Source: Saccharopolyspora thermophila
GTDB taxonomy: Bacteria; Actinomycetota; Actinomycetes; Mycobacteriales; Pseudonocardiaceae
Length of the DNA stretch: 64,000 bases
Reading direction: 5' to 3'
Assembly: GCF_014646075.1 (NCBI RefSeq)
Contig: NZ_BMMT01000010.1
Span: 1 to 64,000, forward strand
Positions 23,766 through 32,560 of this stretch are shown piece after piece (position 1 is the first letter of the stretch; each line of letters starts with the position of its first letter). The position numbers and the translations under genes are program-made. Below the pieces are notes generated by a model. That model made no database searches. It saw only the letters and a program-made list of their open reading frames with translations, and had not been told where the DNA came from.

Positions 23766-24622
23766 CGCCTGCCCCCGACGAAGCACCCGGCGACCACCGC
23801 CGCCGCGGCCAGCGCGGCGCCCGCGGCGTGCCGCCACATCGACGGCAGGTCCCGGGTCGTCACCACCGGCTCCGGCGGCAGCCCGTAGACCTCCGGTTCG
23901 TCCAGCAGCAGGAAGAACGCGCCGTCCCCGCCCACGCCGTCGGCCGGATCGTGCCCGTACAGCCGGGCGCTGGTGACGCCCTGCTCGTGCAGCTCGTCCA
24001 CGCGCAGCTCGGCGCGGCGGCGCAACTCCTCCAGCGGCCCGTACTGGATGGACTCCGTCGGGCAGGCGGTCGCGCAGGCGGGCATCAACCCGGCGCCCAG
24101 CCGGTCCTGGCACATCGTGCACTTGGCCGCGACGCCGGTGTCCGGCCGGACGTCGATCACCCCGTAGGGGCAGGCGGGCACGCAGTAGCCGCAGCCGTTG
24201 CACACGTCGTCCTGCACCAGGACGGTGCCGTACTCGGTGCGGATCAGCGCGCCGGTCGGGCAGACATCCAGGCACGCGGCGTGCGTGCAGTGCTTGCAGA
24301 CGTCGGAGGACATCAGCCAGCGCACCTGGTCCTCGCCCATCGTGGGCATGCCGAGATCCGCGGTGGACCCGCGCTGCTCCACGAAGGCCACGTGCCGCCA
24401 GGTCGTGGCGCCGAGGTCCGCGGTGTTGTCGTAGGACATGCCGGTGAGGTCCAGGCCGTCCTCGGGCAGCAGGTTCCACTCCTTGCAGGCCACCTCGCAT
24501 GCCTTGCAGCCGATGCACACGCTGGTGTCGGTGAAGAATCCGACCCGCTCCGGGTGCTCCGGCGGGTAACCCGCCTCCGCCGCCGGGTCGGCCAGCGGAC
24601 CGCTCAACCGGTGCTGCGTCAC
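23762..24622 (-). CDS. fdhB: Formate dehydrogenase iron-sulfur (beta) subunit
   Basis: The 286-residue electron-transfer subunit carries four cysteine clusters for four [4Fe-4S] centres: CIGCKACEVACKEW, CKHCTHAACLDVCPTGAL, CNGCGYCVPACPYG, and CTMCQDR with CATACPTESI. It passes electrons from the FdhA molybdenum/tungsten site to the membrane subunit. A hydrophobic stretch near the C-terminus (HAAGAALAAAAVVAGCFVGG) could be a membrane anchor, as in FdnH. The start codon is GTG 24622, three nucleotides after the fdhA stop. Confidence 0.93.
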   Translation of the reverse strand: MTQHRLSGPLADPAAEAGYPPEHPERVGFFTDTSVCIGCKACEVACKEWNLLPEDGLDLTGMSYDNTADLGATTWRHVAFVEQRGSTADLGMPTMGEDQVRWLMSSDVCKHCTHAACLDVCPTGALIRTEYGTVLVQDDVCNGCGYCVPACPYGVIDVRPDTGVAAKCTMCQDRLGAGLMPACATACPTESIQYGPLEELRRRAELRVDELHEQGVTSARLYGHDPADGVGGDGAFFLLLDEPEVYGLPPEPVVTTRDLPSMWRHAAGAALAAAAVVAGCFVGGRR

Positions 24623-24625
24623 GGT

Positions 24626-27600
24626 TCACCCTCCTCCGCGTCGCGGATCGTCGGCGTACTCCATGCCGGTGCGTTCGGTGATCCCCGCGCGCTCGCGGTA
24701 CTCGGCAACCAGCCGCGGCAGGTCCGCACCGCGCGGGCGGCGCCCGGGCCGGATGTCACAGCTGCCCGCCTTGGTCTCCATGATGTGCACGTTCGGGTCC
24801 AGCGCCACGTTGACCAGTTCGTTGGCGGCGTCCCCGGTGGTCAGCCCGTTCGGACCCCAGTGCCACGGGATGCCGATCTGGTGCACGGTGCGCCCGCCCA
24901 GCCGCAACGGCCGCATCCGGGAGGTCACCAGCACCCGGCCCTCGATCGCGGCGCGCGCGGTGATCACGGTGGCCCAGCCCAGGTGCCGCAAGCCGCGTTC
25001 GGCGGCCAGTTCCGGCGAGACCTCCAGGAACATCGCCGGGGCCAGCTCCGCCAGGTGCGCCAGCCACCGGCTCATGCCCCCGGCGGTGTGGTGCTCGGTG
25101 AGCCGGAACGTGGTGAACACGTACGGGTACACCTCGCTGCCGGGTTCGCCGCCGCTGGGCTGGTAACGGTTCTCCGGCCGGGAGGCCACCTGCCGAGCCG
25201 GGTTGCGCTGCTGTCGCGGGTGCACCCGGTTCTCCAGGGGCGATTCCTGCGGTTCGTAGTGCGCGGGCAGCGGGCCGTCGACCAGCCCGGCAGGGACGTA
25301 GAGCCAGCCACGCCCGTCGCTCTGCATGATGAACGGGTCGGTGCCCGCGATGCCCGCCGGTCCGGTGGTGCCGGGTTCGGGCACGTAGTCGGGGCGCTTG
25401 CCCCTGTCGAAGTCAGGCACGTCGTGGCCGGTCCACTCGCCGCGCCGCTCGTCCCACCAGACGTAGGCCTTGCGCTCGCTCCACGGGCGGCCGTCGGGGT
25501 CGGCGGAGGCCCGGTTGTAGAGCACCCGCCGGTTGGCCGGCCACGCCCAGCCCCACTCCGGGGCCACCCAGGTCTGCTCGGCGGCGGGTTTGCGGCGGGC
25601 CGCCTGGTTGACGTCGTCGGCGAAGACGCCGCAGTAGATCCAGCACCCGCAGCGGGTGGAGCCGTCGGGGCGCAGTTGGGTGTAGGACGACAGCGCCCGG
25701 CCCTCGGCGTCGAAGCCGTTGATCTCCCGCAGCACGGCCGCCGCACTCGGCTCCTCCAGATCACCCTCGGTCGGGTAGTCCCAGGTCAGCTCCAGCAGCG
25801 CGCGGTCCCGCTCCGTCGGACCGGCCGCGCGCAGCTTCTCCCGCAACCGGCGGCCCAGGTGGTAGAAGAACCACAGATCGCTGCGCTGGTCGCCGCGCGG
25901 CTCCACGGCCTTGTGGTGCCACTGCAGCAACCGCTGGGTGTTGGTGAACGTGCCGTCCTTCTCGGTGTGGGCGGCGGCGGGCAGGAAGAACACCTCGGTG
26001 CCGATGTCCTCGGTGCGCATCTCCCCGGTCTGGATCTCCGGGCCGTCCTTCCAGAACGTCGCCGTCTCCACCAGGTTCAGGTCGCGCACCACCAGCCAGT
26101 CCAGGTTGGTCAGGCCCAGCCGCTGCTGGCGGGCGTTGGCGGTGCCGACCGCGGGGTTCTCGCCGACGACGAAGTAGCCCCGGCACCGGCCCTCGATCTG
26201 CTCGATGGCGGTCTGGAAGGTGCCGTGGTCGCCGGTGAGCCGGGGCAACCAATCGAAGCAGAAGTCGTTCTCGGCGGTGGCGTGCTCGCCCCACCACGCC
26301 TTGAGCAGGCTCACCAGATAGCTGCGCATCCCGGCCCAGTAGCCGCGCGCCTGCTCGTCCGGGGCGACGAAGGTCTCCAGGTCGACGTCGGTGTGCGCGT
26401 GCGGCATGGGGATGTAGCCGGGCAGCAGGTTGAACAGCGTCGGGATGTCGGTGGAACCCTGGATGCTGGCGTGCCCGCGCAGCGCCAGGATGCCGCCGCC
26501 GGGGCGTCCGATGTTGCCCAGCAGCAGCTGCAGGATCGACGCGGCGCGGATGTACTGCACGCCGACCGTGTGCTGGGTCCAGCCCACCGAGTAGGCGATC
26601 GCCGTGGTGCGGTCCCGCCCGGAGTTGGCCACCAACTGCTCGGCGACCCACCGGAACTCCTCCCGGGAGATCCCGCAGACCTGCTCCACCAGTTCCGGCG
26701 TGTAGCGGGCGAAGTGCCGCTTGAGCAGCTGGAACACACAGCGCGGGTGGTGCAGCGTGGGATCGGACTCGGGGCGGCCCCCGTAGACCGGCCCGCCCGA
26801 GCCGGTGCGCTCCGGGCGGCTGGTCTCGCGCTCCCTGCCGTGTGGTGTGCTCGGCACCTCCGGGCCGTGTCCGCCCACCGACGGCACGACGGCACCGCCC
26901 TCGTACTGCCAGGTCTCGGTGTCGTAGCCGCCGACCTCGGGGTCGAACCCGGAGAACACCCCGGCCAGGTCCTCGGTGTCGCGGAAGTCCTCGCCCACGA
27001 TCATGGACGCGTTGGTGTAGTGCACCACGTAGTCGTGGAAGTACGACCCGGTGCTGAGCACGTAATTGATCAGCCCGCCGAGGAAGGCGATGTCGCTGCC
27101 CGCGCGCAGCGGCACGTGCCGGTGCGCCAGCGCCGAGGTGCGGGTGAACCGCGGGTCGACGTGGATGATCGTGGCGCCACGCCGCTTGGCCTCGACGACC
27201 CACTGGAACCCCACCGGGTGGGCCTCGGCCATGTTGGAGCCCTGGATGAGGATGCAGTCCGCGTTGGCGAGGTCCTGCTGGAAGGTCGTGGCGCCGCCGC
27301 GCCCGAAGGAGGTGCCCAGACCGGGCACCGTGGAGGAGTGTCAAATACGGGCCTGGTTCTCCACCTGGATGGCGCCCAGGGCGGTGTAGAGCTTCTTCAT
27401 GAGGTAGTTCTCCTCGTTGTCGAGGGTCGCTCCTCCGAGGCTCGCGATGCCCGTGGTGCGCCGTAGCGGCCTGCCGTCGGCGTCGGTGTCCTGCCAGGTG
27501 GCGTTGCGGGTGGCCAGCACCCGGTCGGCGATCATGTCCAGCGCGGTGTCGAGGTCGAGGTCCTCCCACTCGGTGCCGTGCGGGCGGCGGTAGCGGACCT

Positions 27601-27901
27601 TGGTCTGGCGCAGCGGCGAGGTCACCAGCTCGCGGCTGGCCGAGCCCTTGGGGCACAACCGGCCGCGGCTGATCGGCGAGTCCGGGTCGCCCTCGATCTG
27701 GGTGACCGCGCCGTTTTGGACGAAGACCTTCTGGCCACAGCCCACCGCGCAGTACGGGCACACCGAGCGGACCACCGAGTCGGCGTCCTCGGTTCGCGCG
27801 CGGCTCTCGTCGGTGCGCCGCGACCGGGCCGCCGTCCCCCTGCCCAGGGGGTCGGTCCCGGTCAGCTGGCGTAGCACCGGCCAGCGCAGCCACTCGACCA
27901 T
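24626..27901 (-). CDS. fdhA: Selenocysteine-containing formate dehydrogenase, catalytic alpha subunit
   Basis: Two abutting frames form one 1091-residue protein when TGA 27341-27343 is read as selenocysteine (Sec187). Before it stands ALGAIQVENQARI and after it HSSTVPGLGTSFGRGGATTF, exactly the context of the Mo/W-ligating Sec in E. coli FdnG (NQARV-U-HGPTV). An N-terminal [4Fe-4S] motif (SVCPYCAVGCGQK...GRLCPKG) and molybdopterin-binding segments (GSNMAEAHPVGFQWVVEAKR, IIHVDPRFTRTSALAHRHVP) follow the family order. A SECIS hairpin sits right after the UGA. ATG 27901 has AGGAG upstream. There is no Tat signal, so the catalytic site probably faces the cytoplasm. It oxidises formate to CO2 and feeds electrons to FdhB. 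Confidence 0.93.
27311..27343 (-). promoter_or_regulatory. UGA (Sec) codon and SECIS hairpin of fdhA
   Basis: In the mRNA the UGA (complement of 27341-27343) is followed by 11 nt and then a perfect 7-bp stem with a 5-nt loop, GGUGCCC-GGUCU-GGGCACC (complement of 27311-27329). Bacterial SECIS elements sit 11-14 nt after UGA, and their apical loop carries the conserved G and U bound by SelB. The GGUCU loop matches that of E. coli fdhF/fdnG. selA and selB lie in this window. Confidence 0.92.
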
Positions 27902-27920
27902 CAGCACTCCTGTTGCCGTT

Positions 27921-27940
27921 CAGGTTCCAGGAAAAACCTG
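27921..27940. promoter_or_regulatory. Inverted repeat upstream of fdhA, possible TetR operator
   Basis: CAGGTT and AACCTG form a perfect 6-bp inverted repeat around 8 bp, 20 bp upstream of the fdhA start. The same half-site occurs in the palindrome that touches the tetR start codon (28059-28069), which suggests one regulator acts at both ends of the gap. Confidence 0.5.
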
Positions 27941-28058
27941 CCGACGGCTGGCGGCAACTTCAGCGGCGGGTGCTCGGCAGCCAGGTCCGGTTATGTCCGC
28001 ACTGACTTGTGTCGCGCATGACGCCGAGCACGCTTGACCCCGCGCTGACCTGGGACGA

Positions 28059-28069
28059 ACCTGGCAGGT
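28059..28069. promoter_or_regulatory. Palindrome abutting the tetR start codon
   Basis: ACCTG-G-CAGGT is a perfect 11-bp palindrome that ends one base before ATG 28070. A further ACCTGG half-site lies at 28048-28053. Binding here would block translation-start-proximal transcription, fitting autorepression. Confidence 0.55.
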
Positions 28070-28720
28070 ATGACGGCCGTCTCGGGTCACGGCTCCGCTC
28101 CCCCACCCCAGGACCGCCGACGCCGGCGGACGCTGCGCACGCGGGCGGCGATCGAGGCCGCGGCGCTCAGGCTGTTCGCCGAACAGGGTTTCGCCCACAC
28201 CACGGTGGAGCAGATCGCCGAGGCGGCCGACATCGCGCCGCGCACGTTCTTCCGGCACTTCCCCAGCAAGGACGCCGTGCTCTTCGGTGATCCGGAGCAC
28301 GAGACCGCGCGGATGCGCGAGGTGCTGGCGACCCGGCCCGCCGACGAGCACCCGATGCGGTCGCTGGCGGCGGCGCTGCTGGAAGCCGCCGACCGCATCG
28401 AGGCCGACCGCGAGCAGCACCTGATGCGGGCCGAACTGCTCAGCAGTCTGCAGAACACCGCCGAGTACGAGCAGCACCTGATCCGCCAGCGCTGGGTGCG
28501 GGACGTGGCGAACCTGATCGCCAAGCGGATGGGCACGCCCGCAGCGGATCCACGCGCGGTGGCCTGGTCGATGGCGCTGATGAGCTGCTTCGGCGCGGCC
28601 ATGCACGCGTGGCTGCTCCGCGAGGACGGCACACCGTTGCGGACGGTTCTGACCGAGGTCCTCGCGGGCACCGCGGGCGGCCTCGCGGAGGCCGCCGACC
28701 TGCTCAGGGAGGGAGTCTGA
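28070..28720 (+). CDS. TetR/AcrR-family regulator divergent from formate dehydrogenase
   Basis: The 216-residue protein has an HTH RAAIEAAALRLFAEQGFAHT, then TTVEQIAEAADIAPRTFFRH, the same subfamily as the regulator at 14209. A helical ligand-binding C-terminus contains DREQHLMRAELLSS and RAVAWSMALMSCFGAAMHAW. It is divergent from fdhA across 168 bp that hold matching CAGGT/ACCTG half-sites, so it is a candidate regulator of the formate dehydrogenase operon. The effector is unknown. Confidence 0.85.
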   Translation: MTAVSGHGSAPPPQDRRRRRTLRTRAAIEAAALRLFAEQGFAHTTVEQIAEAADIAPRTFFRHFPSKDAVLFGDPEHETARMREVLATRPADEHPMRSLAAALLEAADRIEADREQHLMRAELLSSLQNTAEYEQHLIRQRWVRDVANLIAKRMGTPAADPRAVAWSMALMSCFGAAMHAWLLREDGTPLRTVLTEVLAGTAGGLAEAADLLREGV

Positions 28721-28935
28721 ACCCGTTGCCGACCGTGTCCACGGCGTTGCGCGCGTGTACGTGGCGATTCCGCCGCGGGCATGGTGATGGCGTGCCACCC
28801 CGACGCACCGCACGACGGCCGTTCCGCACCGGCCGAGGAGTTCACCTACCGCATCATCCACATCGGACCTGATCTGGTTCGCGCCCCGGAGCGCGGTGGT
28901 CCGGAGTACCGGGAGGTTGACGGAGATCCTCGACG

Positions 28936-29202
28936 TTACCCGACCTTCCCGTTCCCGCCCTTGCTCCGGGAATCGGGGTGGTTGTCCCGGTCCCCGGCCT
29001 TGTGGTCGTTCTTCTTGTCACCTGCGTGGTGGTCGTCGTCCTTCTGCACCGCGATAACGCCGGGGTGGGCATGGGGCTGGACCGCGTGCGGTACTGGGAT
29101 GCTCGACGAGTTGACGGTGGCAGCGGTGGCGGTACCGACGGCTCCCGATGCCGCGGACGCGGCAAGCGCCAGGCCGACCAGCGCTCGGACAGTTGTGCGC
29201 AT
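28936..29202 (-). CDS. Small secreted His/Asp/Lys-rich protein
   Basis: The 88-residue protein starts with a standard Sec signal peptide (RTTVRALVGLALAASAASGA, then VGTATA as likely cleavage site). The mature part holds PHAVQPHAHPG and a highly charged tail DDDHHAGDKKNDHKAGDRDN with a duplicated DHxAGD unit. The clustered His and Asp could bind divalent metal, but this is only composition. ATG 29202 has GGAAGGA 7 nt upstream, so translation is well supported. It is downstream of and convergent with the tetR gene. I recognise no family. Confidence 0.65.
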   Translation of the reverse strand: MRTTVRALVGLALAASAASGAVGTATAATVNSSSIPVPHAVQPHAHPGVIAVQKDDDHHAGDKKNDHKAGDRDNHPDSRSKGGNGKVG

Positions 29203-29535
29203 GACATTTTCCTTCCGACGGCGGGCACCAGTACGAGCCCTGATTCCTCGTCAGCGGCGGGGAAATGCGGCGCTCGCGCCGACGTCCGCCTCCGTCAACA
29301 GCACCCCGAACGCGGGAATTCCCGGTCGTCGCGGCGTTTTCGGGTTCGACGACCACCGGCCGGCTGTTTTCGGGTACCGCAACGGGAATAAAGTGGCCGA
29401 CGCAGGGTCCAAAGTCCCGGTGGGCCGAGGACGTTCTCCCCGGAAGTCGATCCGACACCGCGCGGAAGCCGCCCTACTGGCCCAGCGGAAGTGTCGTGCG
29501 TCACAGATCGGCGGGTTCGCCGATGGCACCGCCGT
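29203..29535. other. Intergenic 333 bp, no gene seen
   Basis: Frames here give only low-complexity sequence and have no SD. The segment upstream of the secreted-protein gene must contain its promoter. A GGGAATTCCC palindrome near 29318-29327 is the only dyad noticed. Confidence 0.45.
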
Positions 29536-30164
29536 TCAGTACAGGTGGTTGGCGTACTGGTCGCCGTAGTAGTGCTCCAGCTCCGCCAGGGAATCCTCGG
29601 GACGCTCCAGTGCTTTGGCGATCCGCGGCCGGGACGGTACCGCGTCCGGCTGCCACGTCTCCGGCTCCCACAGGCGCGACCGCAGGAACGCCTTGGCGCA
29701 GTGGTGGAAGACCTGCTCGACCTCCACCACCATCGCCAGCACCGGCCGGTTTCCCTTAACCACCATCCGGTCGAAGAACGGTGCCTCCCGCACCAGGCGG
29801 GCGCGGCCGTTGATGCGCAACGTGTCGCCCCGGCCCGGGAGGAAGAAGATCAGGCCGACGTGCGGGTTCGACAGCACGTTGCGGTAGCCGTCCACCCGCC
29901 GGTTGCCCGGGCGCTCCGGGATCTCGATGGTGCGCTCGTCGAGGACGAGGGCCAACCCCGCCGGGTCGCCCTTGGGCGAGACGTCGCAGGTGCCGTCGGC
30001 CGCCGAGGTGGCGACCGGTAGAACGGCGAGGCCGCCAGCCACTGGCGGTCCAGCTCGTGCAGTTCGGTCCGCTCCTTCTGCCAGACCCGCGGCAGCGGCT
30101 GCCCCACCAGCTCGCGCAGTTCGGCCTCCGAGGTGATCTCCACCAGACCGGCGGTGTCGTCCAT
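29536..30164 (-). pseudogene. MSMEG_1061-type FMN-dependent PPOX flavoprotein, 1-nt frameshift
   Basis: The gene is split between two frames. ATG 30164 with GGAGGG upstream opens MDDTAGLVEITSEAELRELV and runs to WLAASPFYRS. The remainder continues in the next frame from about LPVATSAADGTCDVSPKGDP through FLPGRGDTLRINGRARLVRE and VVEVEQVFHHCAKAFLRSRL to the stop at 29536. The two halves align to one split-barrel FMN-binding protein of normal length if one base is restored near 30010-30025. Total length, 629 nt, is one short of 210 codons. Residues for FMN and the CAKA motif are intact. This is either a fresh frameshift or a sequencing error in a C/G-rich run. Confidence 0.8.
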
Positions 30165-30850
30165 CCACCCTCCCAAGATCGGCTTCACGCGGAGCCTGGA
30201 CCGCCGCGCCCCGGCCGGGACAGCCGTTCGCGTCGCGGGGCCGCCGTGGTCCGGCACGGCGCCCCGCAGCCCCGTTACCGGTGTCGACCACCTGTTCGCT
30301 CCCGCTTCCCGCGTCATCCCCCGGGAGAGCACAGACGTTGTCAACCTTTATTGACACAGTCGGATTGTCCTGGAAGTCCGGTGCCTGCGCCGTACGGCAT
30401 AGCGGAATTCGGCAGAAGCATTGCGGGAGCCCCCGATTTCATTGCCCAGCGGAATGCGAAGCAAAGCGGATGGGCCGCGCCGCGATGACGCGATGCGGCA
30501 TTTCCCGGCGAATGCGCCGATCTCGGCCGAGTTCCACCTCCGCACCCGTTTGTCCCGCGACCAGGTGAGCAGCCGCGACAAAAACGAGAAGAGTGAGCGC
30601 CCGCCGACTTCACCGCCGCCCGATGATCCCAACAGAAGCCACGTGACCAGCGAAGATGACAAATTCGATCATGATGATCACATTCATCGGCGGTGCCCCG
30701 ATCGGGCCGCCCCGAACAACGCCGGGGCTACCTCCGGGTGTCAACCGATCCGACCACCCACCCGGCATCTCGCAAATGCGTCCGGTACTCCTGATCCAGG
30801 TCCAGCGCATCTGGGCCACGAAATTCCCGAACCTCACGGAGGAAATGACA
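30165..30850. other. Intergenic 686 bp with one palindrome, no gene seen
   Basis: No frame has a protein-like composition. A perfect dyad TGTCAA-CCTTTA-TTGACA is at 30339-30356, and AT-richer sequence around 30655-30690 (TCGATCATGATGATCACATT) contains GATCA repeats. The 3' part should carry the promoter of the secreted protein at 30851. It is the longest gene-free stretch of the window. Confidence 0.5.
30339..30356. promoter_or_regulatory. 18-bp palindrome TGTCAA-N6-TTGACA
   Basis: A perfect inverted repeat with 6-bp arms and a 6-bp spacer lies about 175 bp upstream of the frameshifted flavoprotein gene. The spacing suits a dimeric repressor, and the right arm is also a perfect -35 hexamer. 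No associated regulator gene is adjacent. Confidence 0.45.
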
Positions 30851-31159
30851 ATGCGTATGCGTCGTGTCGCACTGGCCGGGCTGGCCGCTGCCGGGATCGT
30901 GCTGTCGGGCGGGGCCGCGGCCTTCGCCGACGATGAGGAGGGCATGCCGAACCTGACGCTGCCCGGCCAGGAGTCCGGCAGCGACAGCTTCCAGATTCCC
31001 GGACTGGACCAGCTCGGCGAGCAGTTCAATGAGCAGTTCGGCGGCGTGCAGGGCCAGCCCGAGTCCAACGCCAACTCCGACGAGTCGAGCCCGAGCCAGT
31101 CGTCCCCGGACGAGGACCAGGAGTCCGCCAGCCCGTCGAACAGCTCCGACGAGGACTGA
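30851..31159 (+). CDS. Small secreted acidic Ser/Asp-rich protein
   Basis: The 102-residue protein has a Sec signal peptide (MRMRRVALAGLAAAGIVLSG, then GAAAFA as likely cleavage site). The mature chain is very acidic and Gln/Ser/Asp-rich: FNEQFGGVQGQPESNANSDE and a tail of repeated SPSQSSPDED-like units, with no Cys. ATG 30851 is chosen for GGAGG about 9 nt upstream; ATG 30845 is an alternative but too close to the SD. A strong hairpin follows the stop. Probably an exported, intrinsically disordered protein; function unknown. Confidence 0.7.
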   Translation: MRMRRVALAGLAAAGIVLSGGAAAFADDEEGMPNLTLPGQESGSDSFQIPGLDQLGEQFNEQFGGVQGQPESNANSDESSPSQSSPDEDQESASPSNSSDED

Positions 31160-31172
31160 CTCCGCGGTCTCC

Positions 31173-31223
31173 GACCGGTGAGATGCCCCGCGCTCCTCGC
31201 GGCCGCGGGGCACCTCACCGGTC
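31173..31223 (+). terminator. Long GC hairpin after the secreted acidic protein gene
   Basis: A 10-bp outer stem GACCGGTGAG/CTCACCGGTC is stacked on a 9-bp inner stem TGCCCCGCG/CGCGGGGCA, separated only by a single-base mismatch, with an 11-nt loop. There is no T-run. It lies 14 bp after the stop codon and about 50 bp before selA, so it should insulate selA from upstream transcription. It is not a tRNA. Confidence 0.75.
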
Positions 31224-31270
31224 GCGGCATCCGCGAGCCCCGCGGCGGCCGGAGACCTATAGTGCGGGCC

Positions 31271-32560
31271 ATGGCCGACCCTCGGCAGCGAGTACCCGGC
31301 ACCGACCGCGTCCTCGCCGAACCCGCCGTGGCCGCCGCCGTGCAGCGACTGGGCCGTCGGCTGGTCAAGGAGGCGGTGCACGCCGCGCAGGAACGCGCTC
31401 GCGCGGGCGAGATCAGCCCGGCTGACGTCACGGCGGAAGCGCTGGCCGCGCTCCCGAAATCCGCGTCGAGCATCCGGCGCGTGCTCAACGCGACCGGCGT
31501 CCTGCTGCACACCAACCTCGGCCGGGCGCCGCTGTCGGCGGCAGCCGTGCAGGCCGTGCAGGAGGCTGCCGGAACCACGAACGTCGAGCTCGACCTGCAC
31601 ACCGGTCGACGCGGTCCGCGCGGCGCGGCCGCGATCTCAGCGCTACTGGACTCGGTGCCGCGTGCTGAGGCCGCGCACGTGGTCAACAACGGTGCTGCCG
31701 TGCTGGCACTGGCCGCGACCGCGCTCGCACAGGACCGCGAGATCGTCCTGGCTCGCGGCGAGATGGTCGAGATCGGCGCCGGTTTCCGCATCCCCGACCT
31801 GCTCACCGCCACCGGGGCGCGGCTACGCGAGATCGGCACCACCAACCGGGTTCGGCTCGACGACTACCGCGCGGCGCTCGGCCCGGACACCGGTTTCGTC
31901 CTGAAGGTGCACCCGTCGAACTTCGTGATCAGCGGCTTCACCGCCGACGTGCCGGTCGCCGCGCTGCGCGACCTCGACGTCCCGGTGGTCGTCGACATCG
32001 GGTCCGGGCTGCTGCACCCGCATCCGGTGCTGCCGAGGGAACCCGACGCCACGACCGCGCTGCGCGACGGCGCCGACCTGGTGATCGCCAGCGGCGACAA
32101 GCTGCTCGGCGGTCCGCAGGCCGGGCTCCTGCTGGGCCGCGCCGATCTCGTGCAGCAGCTGCGGCAGCACCCCCTGGCCCGCGCACTGCGTGTCGACAAG
32201 CTCACCCTCGCCGCGCTGGAGGCGACGCTACGCGGCCCGAGCACGCTGACCGACAACGCACTACGCCAGGACCCCGCGCAACTGCTGCGCCGTGCCGAGC
32301 TCCTCGCCGAAGCGCTCACCGCCGCGGGTGTCCCGGCTTGTTCGCAGCTCAGCGACGCCACCGTCGGTGGCGGTGGCGCTCCCGGCGTGACGCTGCCCAG
32401 CGCGGCGGTCGCGCTACCCGAGCGGTTCGCCAAGCCGCTGCGCGAGGGAAAGCCCCCGGTCATCGCGCGGCTCGACCAGGGTTGGTGCCTGCTGGACCTG
32501 GCCGCGGTCCCTGCGGAGTGTGACGACGAGTTGCGCCGAGCAGTGCTGGCGGCGAGCTGA
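31271..32560 (+). CDS. selA: L-seryl-tRNA(Sec) selenium transferase
   Basis: The 429-residue PLP enzyme converts Ser-tRNA(Sec) to Sec-tRNA(Sec) using selenophosphate. The N-terminal tRNA-binding domain (VPGTDRVLAEPAVAAAVQRL) and the core (SSIRRVLNATGVLLHTNLGR, HVVNNGAAVLALAA, VVVDIGSGLLHPHPVL) are typical. The PLP Lys is in DLVIASGDKLLGGPQAGLLL. ATG 31271 fits the family start. It overlaps selB by one base (TGATG). With selB it supports decoding of the fdhA UGA. selD and selC must be elsewhere in the genome. Confidence 0.96.
   Translation: MADPRQRVPGTDRVLAEPAVAAAVQRLGRRLVKEAVHAAQERARAGEISPADVTAEALAALPKSASSIRRVLNATGVLLHTNLGRAPLSAAAVQAVQEAAGTTNVELDLHTGRRGPRGAAAISALLDSVPRAEAAHVVNNGAAVLALAATALAQDREIVLARGEMVEIGAGFRIPDLLTATGARLREIGTTNRVRLDDYRAALGPDTGFVLKVHPSNFVISGFTADVPVAALRDLDVPVVVDIGSGLLHPHPVLPREPDATTALRDGADLVIASGDKLLGGPQAGLLLGRADLVQQLRQHPLARALRVDKLTLAALEATLRGPSTLTDNALRQDPAQLLRRAELLAEALTAAGVPACSQLSDATVGGGGAPGVTLPSAAVALPERFAKPLREGKPPVIARLDQGWCLLDLAAVPAECDDELRRAVLAAS

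Noticed and set aside
27341-27343. Reading fdhA as a nonsense-broken pseudogene in two pieces
   Set aside because: The TGA lies exactly at the Sec/Cys ligand position, a SECIS hairpin follows at the right distance, and selA/selB are nearby; the rest of the 1091-residue frame is intact.
30421-30936. A 171-codon plus-strand frame upstream of the secreted acidic protein
   Set aside because: No SD, no hydrophobic core and Pro/Arg/Asp noise composition; it runs out of frame into the well-supported signal-peptide gene.
31173-31223. The long hairpin just before selA as the tRNA-Sec gene (selC)
   Set aside because: It is a simple two-part stem with no cloverleaf, no TCA anticodon loop, no T-arm sequence and no CCA end. 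It fits a terminator. A search by eye for a CTTCAAA-type anticodon loop in the window's gaps found none.
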